Shown here piece after piece: positions 17,884 through 26,431 of a DNA stretch of 64,000 bases (positions are counted from its first letter, which is position 1; every line of letters starts with the position of its first letter). The notes beneath the pieces are model-generated. The model was given only the letters and a program-made list of their open reading frames with translations. It was not told where the DNA came from and searched no databases. The translations under genes were made by a program, and so were the position numbers. The stretch lies in contig JAKFVL010000009.1 in assembly GCA_021732215.1 (NCBI GenBank), positions 1 to 64,000 of the forward strand. Direction: 5' to 3'. Source of the stretch: Hyphomicrobiales bacterium (GTDB lineage: Bacteria; Pseudomonadota; Alphaproteobacteria; Rhizobiales; Xanthobacteraceae).

Positions 17884-18627
17884 ATGGCGGAAAGTCGCAG
17901 CGTAGCAATACTCGTCGGCGCTGGCGATGCCATCGGCGCGGCCGTGGCCCGGCGTTTTGCTCAAGGCGGCTATACGATTTGTATCTGCCGGCGCGACGCG
18001 ACCAAATCCCAGGGACTGGTCGATGAGCTCACTGCTTCAGGGTTTCGCATTCATGCGTTTAGCATCGATGCTCGCCAGGAAGAGGAGGTCCAGAAACTCT
18101 TTGTCGAGGTCGAAAAGAACGTCGGGCCAATCGAGGTCTGCCTTTTCAATGCCGGATCGAATGTCAACAAGCCCCTGGTGGAGACGACAGAGAAACTCTT
18201 CTTCAAGGCCTGGGAACTGGCCTGCTACGCCGGATTTCTGGTTGGACGCGAGGCCGCCCGAGTCATGCAGCCGCGTGGACGAGGGACCATCTTCTTTACC
18301 GGCGCGACTGCGAGTATCCGCGGCGGCAAAGGCTTTGCAGCATTTTCATCGGCAAAGTTTGGACTTCGTGCCGTGGCGCAAGCGATGGCCCGCGAACTTG
18401 GACCCAAGAACATCCACGTCGTTCATCTTATCATCGACGCCGGCGTGGACAGCGAAGCTATTCACCGGCGAATGAAAGCAGCCAAAGGGATCGAGGCAAG
18501 CGAGATTGCCCCTGACAGTCTGACCAAAACGTCTTCTATTGCCGAGGCCTATTGGTTTGCCCATCGGCAGAGCCGGGACGGCTGGACCCACGAACTCGAC
18601 CTTCGTCCCTCCGTGGAGACCTGGTGA
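17884..18627 (+). CDS. Atypical short-chain dehydrogenase/reductase (SDR copy 2)
   Basis: 247 residues from ATG 17884, which has GGGAGA 7 bases upstream; an ATG at 17869 overlaps that site. Cofactor loop VGAGDAIG (11-18). The catalytic Tyr is replaced by Phe154 (FSSAK, Lys158). It is highly similar along its whole length to SDR copy 3 at 37064-37807 (for example VCLFNAG.NVNKPL.ETTEKLFF). The GST gene starts 1 bp after its stop, as in the second module. Role: probably acts on the product of the neighbouring GST or on a CoA ester; inferred from conserved pairing. Confidence 0.87.
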   Translation: MAESRSVAILVGAGDAIGAAVARRFAQGGYTICICRRDATKSQGLVDELTASGFRIHAFSIDARQEEEVQKLFVEVEKNVGPIEVCLFNAGSNVNKPLVETTEKLFFKAWELACYAGFLVGREAARVMQPRGRGTIFFTGATASIRGGKGFAAFSSAKFGLRAVAQAMARELGPKNIHVVHLIIDAGVDSEAIHRRMKAAKGIEASEIAPDSLTKTSSIAEAYWFAHRQSRDGWTHELDLRPSVETW

Positions 18628-18628
18628 C

Positions 18629-19306
18629 ATGGACGCGACGCCGGACCTCACCTTGTGGGGAGTTGGAACGAGCCGCACCATTCGTCCGCATTGGGCCATG
18701 CATGAACTTGGCTTGTCCTACAAGGTCAAACCAATCGGACCTCGAACAGGCGAAACGAAGACGACCGAGTACACCAAGCTCAATCCCCGTCAGAAGATTC
18801 CGCTGCTGCAGGACGGCGAATTTTGTATCGGCGAAAGCGCCGCGATCGTTGCATATCTGTCGCGAGCCTATTCGACACCCGATCGTTCGTTGATTCCAGA
18901 AACCCAGCGCGAATTCGCCGCGTGGCTCGAATGGTGCTTCTTTATCGTGGCTGAACTCGATTCTACGAGCCTCTACGTCATGCGCCGCCATCGCGCGGAT
19001 GGGCTCGGCCATATCTATGGAGTTGCGCCCGAGGTCGTCACCAAGGCCGGCGAATATTTCCGGCAGCAGCTTCGACATGTAGAGGTCGCGCTCGCGGACG
19101 GCCGGCAGTTTCTACTGGGTAATCGGTTCACCAGCGCCGATATTCTGCTCACGACATGCCTTGATTGGGCCATCACCTACGGCGTCGGCATCTGTGACAA
19201 CGCGCACCCTTATCTCAAAAACATCCAGAAGCGGGAGGCCTATCAGCGCGCCGTCGCTGCGAATATCCCTTTGGCGCCGATCACTCCCGCACCGGCGAAA
19301 GTCTAG
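18629..19306 (+). CDS. Glutathione S-transferase family protein (copy 1)
   Basis: 225 residues. The N-terminal thioredoxin-fold domain includes LTLWGVGTSRTIRPHWAMHE (residues 7-26), the cis-Pro region LNPRQKIPLLQDG and the glutathione gamma-Glu contact ESAAIVAYLSR. A C-terminal helical domain carries FTSADILLTTCLDWA (N-capping box). It is clearly paralogous to the GST at 36408. The active-site Ser/Thr sits in GTSRT. Likely cytosolic; conjugates or removes glutathione from a pathway intermediate. Confidence 0.9.
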   Translation: MDATPDLTLWGVGTSRTIRPHWAMHELGLSYKVKPIGPRTGETKTTEYTKLNPRQKIPLLQDGEFCIGESAAIVAYLSRAYSTPDRSLIPETQREFAAWLEWCFFIVAELDSTSLYVMRRHRADGLGHIYGVAPEVVTKAGEYFRQQLRHVEVALADGRQFLLGNRFTSADILLTTCLDWAITYGVGICDNAHPYLKNIQKREAYQRAVAANIPLAPITPAPAKV

Positions 19307-19335
19307 ATCCGGCGTTTGTGCGGAAAGGCTTCAGC

Positions 19336-19885
19336 CTAGACAGCCACGCGAACGGCACGTTCAGCGACCATCCTGTCGATGATGCTGTCGTCGTAGCCCA
19401 GTTCGCGCAAGACCTCGCGCGAATGCTCACCGACGCGCGGCGCCGGCCCGCCGATAACAGCTTCGTTTCGCTCGAATCGCGCGGCGGGCTTCGGCTGGCG
19501 GACCCGCCCGACCATCGGCTGATCGAATTCCGCAATGATACCGCGCGCAATCACCTGCTCATTGTGAATGATTTCGCTTCGTCGCAGGATTGGCGCACAA
19601 GGTACGTCGGCGGCGGCCAGCCGCTCCAGCCATTGGGCTGTGGTGTGCTGACCAATGTATTGCGCCATCTTGTTGATGCGCGCTGTGGCGGTTCGAAGAG
19701 ATGAACAATGCGGAGAACTCGCCGTCTTTGTCGATGGTCGCACGGTTGCGGCGAGTGATATCGCCACCGATCGGCTCGATCTTCAACACATCAGCGCCCT
19801 GGTCCGCCAGAAACATGGTCGCGAACGGCCCCGACATCACGCCCGTCAAATCGAGGACACGAACGCCGTCAAGCGGGCCGGGCAT
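19336..19885 (-). pseudogene. CaiB-type CoA transferase pseudogene with out-of-frame internal deletion
   Basis: The first 66 codons (ATG 19885, GGAG upstream) read [15 protein letters not shown] to FISSNR and match the intact CoA transferase at 37831-39036 almost residue for residue. Near 19688 the match jumps to the C-terminal 115 residues (ARINKM to the stop at 19336), in another frame. About 218 codons, including the catalytic Asp region, are gone. The product would be a short dead protein. It marks this locus as a decayed copy of the CaiB-SDR-GST module, although here it lies on the strand opposite to the SDR and GST. Confidence 0.88.
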
Positions 19886-19964
19886 GGGATTCTCCATATG
19901 ATTTTTGGACTCACGACGAGCTTGGGTTCGTCGCGCCGGCTTGATCCGTAACGGGTTTCCGACT

Positions 19965-20597
19965 CTAGGCCGTCTTGGTGACAGGCTGCCGGGTCTGTTC
20001 GACGATCGAATCCTCGACGTCGCGAAGCTGATCCTTGCCGAAAAACATTTCTTTTCCGACGAAGAAGGTCGGAGAGCCGAATGCTCCCCGGCTGACCGCG
20101 TCGTTGGTAAAGTCGATCAGCTTCTTCTTGACGTCATCCTGCTGTGCACGCGCGATCAACTTGTCGATATCGATCCCAGATGAGATGAAAGCGTTACGGA
20201 AGATGTCGAGGTCGTCCATCTTCTTCGGCTCTTCCCACATATGATGATAGGCGGCGCGGAAATAGGGTTTGAAGACTCCCTCGAGTTGTGCGGCGACGGC
20301 GCCGCGCATCAGCATCAGGGTATTGACCGGAAAGAATGGGTTTGGGCGGAATTTCGTTGCCTTATGCCGGCGAATGAAGCGCTCGGTTTCCAGTGCCTGG
20401 TATTCCGGTTTGTTCTTGATGCCGCGAAGCGAGTCGAATGGCGACATGTTGCCTGTCCCCTTGAAAATGCCGCCAAGCAGCACCGGGACATACTCGAATT
20501 TCACGCCGGTAAGTTGCTCGATTGCCGGCATGGCCAACTCCGCGAGATACGCATTCGGGCTGCCGAAATCGAATAGAAACTCTACCTTCAGGGACAT
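19965..20597 (-). CDS. 2-hydroxychromene-2-carboxylate isomerase/kappa-class GST-like (DsbA fold) protein
   Basis: 210 residues. [13 protein letters not shown] (residues 6-18) carries the glutathione-activating Ser of HCCA isomerase and kappa GST instead of the CxxC of Dsb[19 protein letters not shown] and [21 protein letters not shown] are typical of the family. ATG 20597 has GGGAGAAGC upstream; the frame runs on to 20654. It is likely a glutathione-dependent isomerase or dehalogenase-type step. The promoter at 20667-20693 contains the HxlR-type operator, so it is co-regulated with the acyl-CoA synthetase. Confidence 0.88.
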   Translation of the reverse strand: MSLKVEFLFDFGSPNAYLAELAMPAIEQLTGVKFEYVPVLLGGIFKGTGNMSPFDSLRGIKNKPEYQALETERFIRRHKATKFRPNPFFPVNTLMLMRGAVAAQLEGVFKPYFRAAYHHMWEEPKKMDDLDIFRNAFISSGIDIDKLIARAQQDDVKKKLIDFTNDAVSRGAFGSPTFFVGKEMFFGKDQLRDVEDSIVEQTRQPVTKTA

Positions 20598-20666
20598 ATC
20601 AGCTTCTCCCGGAGAGCGCGTTGCTGTTCTGGCTCGCCGGTCGGGCGAACCCATGCTCCAGCCACT

Positions 20667-20693
20667 CTTATAGTTCTAAAAACGAACTGTCAA
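20667..20693 (-). promoter_or_regulatory. Promoter and HxlR-type operator for the isomerase gene
   Basis: On the minus strand TTGACA (20688-20693) and TATAAG (20667-20672) are separated exactly by the 15-bp dyad, read on the plus strand as GTTCTAAAAACGAAC (20673-20687). The short 15-bp spacer may mean activation by DNA distortion or simply a shifted -10 box. Confidence 0.7.
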
Positions 20694-20984
20694 CAAGGTA
20701 AGGTTTATCAGGCTTTTCAGACACCTTGGACAGCCCCAAGCCGGCGGCCCCGGCCCTGCGGCTTGCACTGGAGACAGTGCACAAATTTCAGATGCTGCGG
20801 TGCCGCGCAGAGCGAGTCGGGAGGCGTTTCCGATCGCCTCAAGATGCCTTCGATCAGAGCGTCAATTTCAAAGCGTTTACCGCTTAAACCCGGAAAGTCC
20901 AACGATGGCAGTTGCTTCAAAAGAGCAGTTCTGCGAATGCACGCGGCGATGAGTTGGCCGAGCTGGCTTGATGTTGATCTTATG

Positions 20985-20999
20985 GTTCTAAAATCGAAC
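20985..20999 (+). promoter_or_regulatory. HxlR-type operator upstream of the hxlR-like gene
   Basis: GTTCTAAAATCGAAC is the third copy of the dyad, 143 bp upstream of the regulator ATG, flanked as in the isomerase promoter by TTAT and TGTAAA. Autoregulation is the likely role. The rest of 20694-21141 shows no gene I can support. Confidence 0.65.
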
Positions 21000-21141
21000 T
21001 GTAAAATGGTGCAAAATCTGCCAGAATAGCCATACATATAGAGGATTGTTCGAAATTGAGTGCCAATCTAGAATGATTGGATGATCGAAGATTTTTGAAC
21101 GATTCGGACGAAGCGACGCGCATGATGACTGGAGAACGTGA

Positions 21142-21654
21142 ATGAGATGGGATGAGCTGGAGGAAGAGCCATGCTCGATGGCCCGAACGATCGGCGTGAT
21201 TGGTGACCGCTGGACTCTGCTAATCCTGCGTGAATGCTTTCTGCGGACGCGCCGTTTCGAGGGATTTCAGTCTGCCCTCGGCATCACGCGCCATTTGCTT
21301 GCCGAGCGGCTGAAAAAACTGGTCCGGCTTGGCGTTTTGCGCCGCATTCCCTATCAGGATTCGCCCAAGCGGCATGAATATATCCTCACCCAGAAGGGAC
21401 TCGATCTTTATCCGATCATGATGGCGATCGTTCATTGGGGTGACACGCACATGGTCGACGAACGTGGACGACCGTTGTTGCATCAGCACCGCAAATGCGG
21501 AAAGAACTTCGATCCGGTCATGGTGTGCTCAGAATGCGGCGAAACGCTTTCCGCCAAGGAAGTTCACACCCATCCCGGTCCGGGAGCCCGAGTGGCCTCG
21601 GCAAAGGGACCTGCGAGCGCAACAAAGACGAAGGCGCGCCGCCGAGCCGCTTGA
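21142..21654 (+). CDS. HxlR family transcriptional regulator
   Basis: 170 residues. Winged-helix HxlR domain at about 10-105: CSMARTIGVIGDRWTLLILR, SALGITRHLLAERLKKLVRLG, RHEYILTQKGLDLYPI. The C-terminal tail has HRKCGK and CSECGETL, a possible zinc ribbon seen in many members, then a basic end (KARRRAA). ATG 21142 is preferred because the domain starts directly after it. It most likely binds the three 15-bp dyads in this region and controls the CoA-ligase and isomerase genes. Confidence 0.92.
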   Translation: MRWDELEEEPCSMARTIGVIGDRWTLLILRECFLRTRRFEGFQSALGITRHLLAERLKKLVRLGVLRRIPYQDSPKRHEYILTQKGLDLYPIMMAIVHWGDTHMVDERGRPLLHQHRKCGKNFDPVMVCSECGETLSAKEVHTHPGPGARVASAKGPASATKTKARRRAA

Positions 21655-21672
21655 TGCCTCCTAAAGGCGGAA

Positions 21673-22284
21673 TCACCACATGGTCTGGCGCGCCCGCTCG
21701 GGCCACGCACGATCATAGGCGTCGCCGCCAACTCGATCTTCACTCATTGCAGCCAGAATTTTACCGGGGGTCGGCAGCGTGTGCGGGTCGACGTGCTTCG
21801 CGGGGTTCCAGAGATCAGAGCGAACGATTGCACGCGCACACTGAAAATAGATATCTTCGATCATCATGACGATCACCGATCGGGGCGCTTTCCCTTCAAC
21901 CGCGAACGACGCCAGTAGCTGAGGGTCGATCGAGAGCTTCGCGCGGCCGTTGACGCGCAAAGTCGTGCCCGAGCCGGGGATCAGGAACAGAAGCGCTATA
22001 CCTGGGTCGCGGACGATGTTCCGGAGCGAGTCGATCCTGTTGTTACCGCGCCGATCCGGCATCATGAGCGTCGTTTCGTCGTGAATGCGCACGAAACCGG
22101 CGCGATCACCACGCGGCGAGCAATCCAGACCTTCCGGGCCACGGGTCGCCAGCGCTACAAAAGGCGAGGCTTCGATCAGCTCCCGGTATTGCGGGATGAT
22201 GCGACCGGCAACCTTCACCGTGGAGGCGTCGTTCGGAAGGCCATAGATGCTCTCCAGTTCCTCGACTGTTTGAACGATCGGCAT
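21673..22284 (-). CDS. Pyridoxamine 5'-phosphate oxidase-family (FMN-binding) protein
   Basis: 203 residues. ATG 22284 with GAGGGAGG upstream; the frame stays open into the phnN gene but without similarity there. Split-barrel motifs: FVALATRGPEGLDCSPRGD and LMMPDRRGNNRIDSLRNI, DPGIALLFLIPG, TLRVNGRA. It belongs to the MSMEG_1061-like FMN-dependent PPOX group. It is 10 bp after phnN and convergent to the hxlR-like gene, so it is probably the last gene of the phn transcript, without a known role in phosphonate use. Confidence 0.85.
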   Translation of the reverse strand: MPIVQTVEELESIYGLPNDASTVKVAGRIIPQYRELIEASPFVALATRGPEGLDCSPRGDRAGFVRIHDETTLMMPDRRGNNRIDSLRNIVRDPGIALLFLIPGSGTTLRVNGRAKLSIDPQLLASFAVEGKAPRSVIVMMIEDIYFQCARAIVRSDLWNPAKHVDPHTLPTPGKILAAMSEDRVGGDAYDRAWPERARQTMW

Positions 22285-22294
22285 TGCGCCTCCC

Positions 22295-22882
22295 TCAATC
22301 CCGGCCGCGAATGATACGGACAAACTCGGCTGCGTGAAGAGCCGCGTCGCCGACATTCTCGATCGAGCGATCCGGCATCGCATCGACGTTATCGGCCGCA
22401 CGGTTGAGTCGCTCTGAAATCGCGCCATCACTCGAGCGGGCGCGTTGAGCAAGACGCTGCGCAAGAACTTCGGCGGGCGCCGTGATCGCCACGACGAGGA
22501 CATCGGCGTAAGCGGCCCGCGCAGTCGCGATGACCGAACGTGAAACGTTGGCAACGATGGTGCGATCGTGGCGGATCGCATCGTCGATGGATCGTGGCAG
22601 CCCATAACACTGTCCATGAGCCTCCCAGTGCAAGGCGAAGTCGCCTCGCGCCCGAGCGGCGTGGAAATCGTCCATGCTGAGTTGTTCGTTATTCTCGAAC
22701 ACCGACGCTTCGCGCGTCACCACGCGGCGCACGAATACGATGTCATCAAGGTCCTGGCATTGCTCCTTTGCGAGCGCGATCAAGGTATCTTTTCCGGCGC
22801 CGCTCGGCCCGACCACAAGCATCAGGCGGCCAGGACCGATACGGCCTTCGTTCTGTGCGCTGCTGGTCGATACCTCGCTCAC
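22295..22882 (-). CDS. phnN: Ribose 1,5-bisphosphate phosphokinase PhnN
   Basis: 195-residue guanylate-kinase-like ATPase. Walker A GPSGAGKD at 25-32; VRRVVTREAS and CYGLPRSIDDAI are family features. It phosphorylates ribose 1,5-bisphosphate to PRPP, the salvage step after C-P bond cleavage. The ATG overlaps the PhnM stop by 4 bp (ATGA-type coupling). Confidence 0.92.
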   Translation of the reverse strand: MSEVSTSSAQNEGRIGPGRLMLVVGPSGAGKDTLIALAKEQCQDLDDIVFVRRVVTREASVFENNEQLSMDDFHAARARGDFALHWEAHGQCYGLPRSIDDAIRHDRTIVANVSRSVIATARAAYADVLVVAITAPAEVLAQRLAQRARSSDGAISERLNRAADNVDAMPDRSIENVGDAALHAAEFVRIIRGRD

Positions 22883-24042
22883 GCCACGCGATGTCCCTCG
22901 CGCCAGACGCTGCGCACGGCCGGTACGTCATGCGCGACATGGACGCGGATGAGGTCTGCCCGCTTGCCTGGCGCGATCTCGCCACGATCCAGTAGGCCAA
23001 CGGCTTCGGCCGGCGCCTTCGTCACCGTCCGTACCGCTTGCGCGAGATCGATCCCCGGTACGCGCTGCGGAAGTTGCAACGCGCCCATCAGGAGGCTGGA
23101 CGGGATATAGTCCGAGGACAGGATTTGCAGCAGACCCTCGCGAGCGAGATCGACCGCCGCAATGTTGCCCGAGTGTGATCCGCCGCGAACGACGTTCGGC
23201 GCACCCATCAGAACCTCGATGCCGGCCTCATTGAGCCCGCGCGCCGCCTCGAGCGTCGTCGGAAACTCGGCAACCGCGACGCCATCGCGCACGGCATCCG
23301 ATACGTTCTCAGCCGTCGTGTCGTCGTGACTCGCGAGCGGAATGCCATGGCCCTGCGCCAACGCCACGATCTCGCGCATGTTGGTCGCGGCATGGGCTTC
23401 CTGGTAAGCGAAGCGCTGGGCAAACAACGCATCGAGCTCGGCGTCGGTCTTGCCGCCGCCCTTGCCGCGATAATAGTCGCGCAGCTTGACCTCGTCGCGA
23501 AACTGGCGCTGGCCGGGCGTATGGTCCATCAGCGACATCAGCCGCACGTTAGGCCGGCTGATCAGTTCCTTAGCCTCCTCGACGACGCTCGGCATCGGAA
23601 TTTCGCAGCGCAGATGCAGGAAGTGATCGGCGCGCAGCAAGTTCGCGGCGCATGCCGAGGCGATGGCGTTCGCCAGCAGAACGGCATGGCCATCGGCTTC
23701 TTCGGCTCCCTTCTCCCGCCAGACGCGCAGCGAATCCAGCACGGTCGTAATGCCCGATGTGGCAAGCTGCCCGTCATACGAGACCACCGCCGCGATCGGA
23801 TCCCACATAACTTTTGGCCGTGGCACGAAATGCGCCTCAAGATGATCGGTATGCAATTCAACCAGGCCAGGCATCACGAGATCGCCTCCGCAATCGACCG
23901 CGCCCTGAGGGGAGCGGCCCTCCCCGAACTCGGCGATACGACCGCCGACGAGCGCGACCCAGCCGGCTTCGATAACGCGATCGGCCAATACAAGCCGGGC
24001 GTTGGCGAGAACGGTTTCATTTTGGTGCGACATTGGAACCAT
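22879..24042 (-). CDS. phnM: Alpha-D-ribose 1-methylphosphonate 5-triphosphate diphosphatase PhnM
   Basis: 387 residues of the amidohydrolase superfamily. Metal-binding HTDHLEAHF near residue 65 and GLASHDDTT-type motif (IPLASHDDTTAEN), plus [13 protein letters not shown] and SSDYIPSS at the C-terminal side. It removes pyrophosphate from the triphosphate product of PhnGHI to give the substrate of PhnJ. It follows phnL by 5 bp. The true start may be the second Met (MSHQNE), three codons in. A second, divergent PhnM lies at 33976. Confidence 0.93.
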   Translation of the reverse strand: MVPMSHQNETVLANARLVLADRVIEAGWVALVGGRIAEFGEGRSPQGAVDCGGDLVMPGLVELHTDHLEAHFVPRPKVMWDPIAAVVSYDGQLATSGITTVLDSLRVWREKGAEEADGHAVLLANAIASACAANLLRADHFLHLRCEIPMPSVVEEAKELISRPNVRLMSLMDHTPGQRQFRDEVKLRDYYRGKGGGKTDAELDALFAQRFAYQEAHAATNMREIVALAQGHGIPLASHDDTTAENVSDAVRDGVAVAEFPTTLEAARGLNEAGIEVLMGAPNVVRGGSHSGNIAAVDLAREGLLQILSSDYIPSSLLMGALQLPQRVPGIDLAQAVRTVTKAPAEAVGLLDRGEIAPGKRADLIRVHVAHDVPAVRSVWREGHRVA

Positions 24043-24047
24043 TGTCC

Positions 24048-24746
24048 TTAAGCGGCAGCAGCAAATGCGGTGACGTCCACTATACGGTCTGCGATGGCCT
24101 CACGCACCTCGTCGTCGTGAACGATCGCGAGCATGGCGACACCGGCCCTCTTCTTTTCCGTAATAAGGTCAACCACAACGGCGCGATTGGCTGCATCGAG
24201 CGAGGCCGTAGGCTCATCCAGCAGCAGAATCGGCAAATCCGGCAGAAATCCGCGAGCAATGTTGACGCGCTGCTGCTCGCCGCCCGAGAAGGTGGAAGGC
24301 GGCAGCGACCATAATCGTTCAGGAATGTTGAGGCGGCGCAACAGCGATCCAGCGCGCGAACGCCCCTCTTCGCGGGCAGCACCGGCAACAAACAGCGGTT
24401 CGGCCACGACATCGATCGCGGGCACGCGCGGGACTGCACGAAGAAATTGACTCACGTACCCGATCGTGTGGCGACGCACGGATAGAATTTGACGCGGCTC
24501 GGCTCGTGCGAGATCAATCGTCGCGTCTTGATGGTGAATGAAGATACGTCCTTCATCGCAGCGATAGTTGCCGAAGATCATCTTCAGGACCGAAGACTTC
24601 CCGGCGCCGGAAGGGCCAGACAATACGACGCATTCGCCCGGCATGACCGCGAGCGAGACGCCTCGCACTACTGGCAGGCGGATTCCACCCTGCAGGTGCA
24701 TCGTAAAGGTCTTGCAGGCGTCGGTGAGTTCGATCATTGCGGGCAT
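24048..24746 (-). CDS. phnL: C-P lyase complex ABC-type protein PhnL
   Basis: 232 residues. Walker A GPSGAGKSS, signature FSGGEQQR and Walker B LLLDEPTASLD. The start is set at MPAMIEL (24746), which overlaps the end of phnK by about 10 bp; a longer frame to 24800 lies fully inside phnK. PhnL is an ATPase-like partner of the C-P lyase complex and not part of the importer. Confidence 0.9.
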   Translation of the reverse strand: MPAMIELTDACKTFTMHLQGGIRLPVVRGVSLAVMPGECVVLSGPSGAGKSSVLKMIFGNYRCDEGRIFIHHQDATIDLARAEPRQILSVRRHTIGYVSQFLRAVPRVPAIDVVAEPLFVAGAAREEGRSRAGSLLRRLNIPERLWSLPPSTFSGGEQQRVNIARGFLPDLPILLLDEPTASLDAANRAVVVDLITEKKRAGVAMLAIVHDDEVREAIADRIVDVTAFAAAA

Positions 24747-24753
24747 GGCTGGC

Positions 24754-25551
24754 TCATCCGGGCAGAACCGAGGAAACGAGAAGCTGGGTGTATCCCTCAT
24801 GCGGATCGTCGAGAACCTGATCGGTCAGTCCGGCTTCGATGACCTGACCGCCTTTCATTACCATGATCCGGTGCGACAGCAGCCGCGCCACGGCAAGATC
24901 GTGCGTGACCACGATCGCGGCAAGCCCGAGTTCACTGACGAGACTTCGCATCAGGTCCAGCAAACGCGCTTGCACGGAGACGTCGAGGCCACCTGTCGGC
25001 TCGTCCATGAAAACCAGCCTAGGTTCGGTGACAAGGTTACGGGCGATCTGGAGGCGCTGCCTCATACCGCCCGAATAAGTGCGGGGCGCGTCATCAATCC
25101 GGCTCGTGTCGATTTCGACCCGCTCGAGCCACGAGGTGGCGGTATCCCTAATGCGGCCATAGTGATTCCAGCCCACCGCCATCAAACGTTCGCCGACATT
25201 GGCGCCGGCGGACACCGCCATGCGCAGGCCCATAGCCGGATCCTGATGGACGTAGCCCCAGTCGGTTCGGAACAGGAAGCGCCGCTCGGCTTCGCCAAGA
25301 CTGGCGAGATCGCGCGTGACGCCGTCGCGCATTCGATAGCTGACGCGGCCCGCACTCGGTGTCAGCTGCGCCGAGAGCATTTGCAGCAGCGTGGACTTGC
25401 CCGAGCCGGACTCGCCCACAATGGCAAGAACCTCGCCGGAGTACAGATTGAAGGAGATGTCGCGGCACGCCACAAGTCTGCCGTATGTCTTTCCAAGTCC
25501 TTCCGCGATCATTAGGGGTGCCGCGCCGTCGTGCATCATTTGCTCAGCCAT
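24754..25551 (-). CDS. phnK: C-P lyase complex ABC-type protein PhnK
   Basis: 265 residues. Walker [10 protein letters not shown], signature YSGGMRQRLQIAR, Walker B LVFMDEPTGGLD. It is known to dock on PhnJ in the PhnGHIJK complex. The start at 25551 (MAEQMM) is preferred because AAGGA lies 9 bases upstream within the end of phnJ; ATG 25557 is too close to that site. The overlap with phnJ is 8 bp. Confidence 0.92.
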   Translation of the reverse strand: MAEQMMHDGAAPLMIAEGLGKTYGRLVACRDISFNLYSGEVLAIVGESGSGKSTLLQMLSAQLTPSAGRVSYRMRDGVTRDLASLGEAERRFLFRTDWGYVHQDPAMGLRMAVSAGANVGERLMAVGWNHYGRIRDTATSWLERVEIDTSRIDDAPRTYSGGMRQRLQIARNLVTEPRLVFMDEPTGGLDVSVQARLLDLMRSLVSELGLAAIVVTHDLAVARLLSHRIMVMKGGQVIEAGLTDQVLDDPHEGYTQLLVSSVLPG

Positions 25552-26431
25552 GCGCATGATCCTTCTTGTGAGGCGCTGCGCGCTCGCTGCCACGATGGCC
25601 GGATGCCTGGCGTGTCTCACAATAGTCGGTGTCGGAACAGACGAACATGCGGCCGCCACGATCGTCGGTAACGATTTCGTCTAGATACGAATCGTCCGCG
25701 CCACACAAGGCGCAAGGCGCTTCGTGGCGGTAGCGCGCGAACGGATGATCCTCGAAATCCAGCGAGACCACGGTCGTGTAAGGCGGGATCGCGTAGATGC
25801 GCTTCTCGCGGCCGGCGCCGAACAATTGCAACGCCGCACAGTTATCCATCTTCGGATTGTCGAATTTTGGCGTCGGCGACGGGTCCATCACGTAGCGCCC
25901 ATTGACCTTGACGGGATATGCGTAAGAAGTTGCGATGTGTCCGAAGCGGGCGATGTCCTCGTACAGCTTCACATGCATCAGCCCGTATTCGCTGAGCGCG
26001 TGCATCCGCCGCGTCTCGGTCTCACGTGGTTCGAGAAAGCGCAGCGGCTCGGGGATCGGCACCTGATAAACCAGCACCTGACCTTCACTCAACGCGGCTT
26101 CCGGAATGCGGTGGCGGGTCTGGATCACGGTAGCGTCAGCCGTACTGGTGGTGGTTGAGACGCCTGCGGTCTTTGCAAAGAATTTTCGGATCGAAATCGC
26201 GTTGGTGGTGTCGTCCGAACCCTGGTCGATCACCTTAAGCGTATCGGTTGGCCCGAGGATCGCGGCCGTGACCTGCACGCCGCCAGTGCCCCAGCCATAG
26301 GGCATCGGCATTTCCCGCGAGGCAAACGGTACCTGATAGCCCGGAATCGCGATGGCTTTCAGGATGGCGCGGCGGATCATCCGCTTGGTCTGCTCGTCGA
26401 GATAGGCGAAGTTGTAGACTGGCGCGGTCAT
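25544..26431 (-). CDS. phnJ: Alpha-D-ribose 1-methylphosphonate 5-phosphate C-P lyase PhnJ
   Basis: 295 residues. The radical-SAM C-P lyase that releases methane (or another alkane) and the 1,2-cyclic phosphate. The cluster and thiyl cysteines are all present: C240, C243, C265 and C271 (E. coli 241, 244, 266, 272), as is the glycyl-radical Gly in AIPGYQVPF (Gly31, E. coli Gly32). Start ATG overlaps phnI by 4 bp. The C-terminal 20 residues are His/Lys-rich and not conserved. Catalytically complete by inspection. Confidence 0.96.
   Translation of the reverse strand: MTAPVYNFAYLDEQTKRMIRRAILKAIAIPGYQVPFASREMPMPYGWGTGGVQVTAAILGPTDTLKVIDQGSDDTTNAISIRKFFAKTAGVSTTTSTADATVIQTRHRIPEAALSEGQVLVYQVPIPEPLRFLEPRETETRRMHALSEYGLMHVKLYEDIARFGHIATSYAYPVKVNGRYVMDPSPTPKFDNPKMDNCAALQLFGAGREKRIYAIPPYTTVVSLDFEDHPFARYRHEAPCALCGADDSYLDEIVTDDRGGRMFVCSDTDYCETRQASGHRGSERAAPHKKDHAHG

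Noticed and set aside
20717-21037. 106-codon minus frame between the isomerase and hxlR-like genes
   Set aside because: It begins beyond the operator and has no family similarity I recognise; a gene remnant is possible but not supportable.
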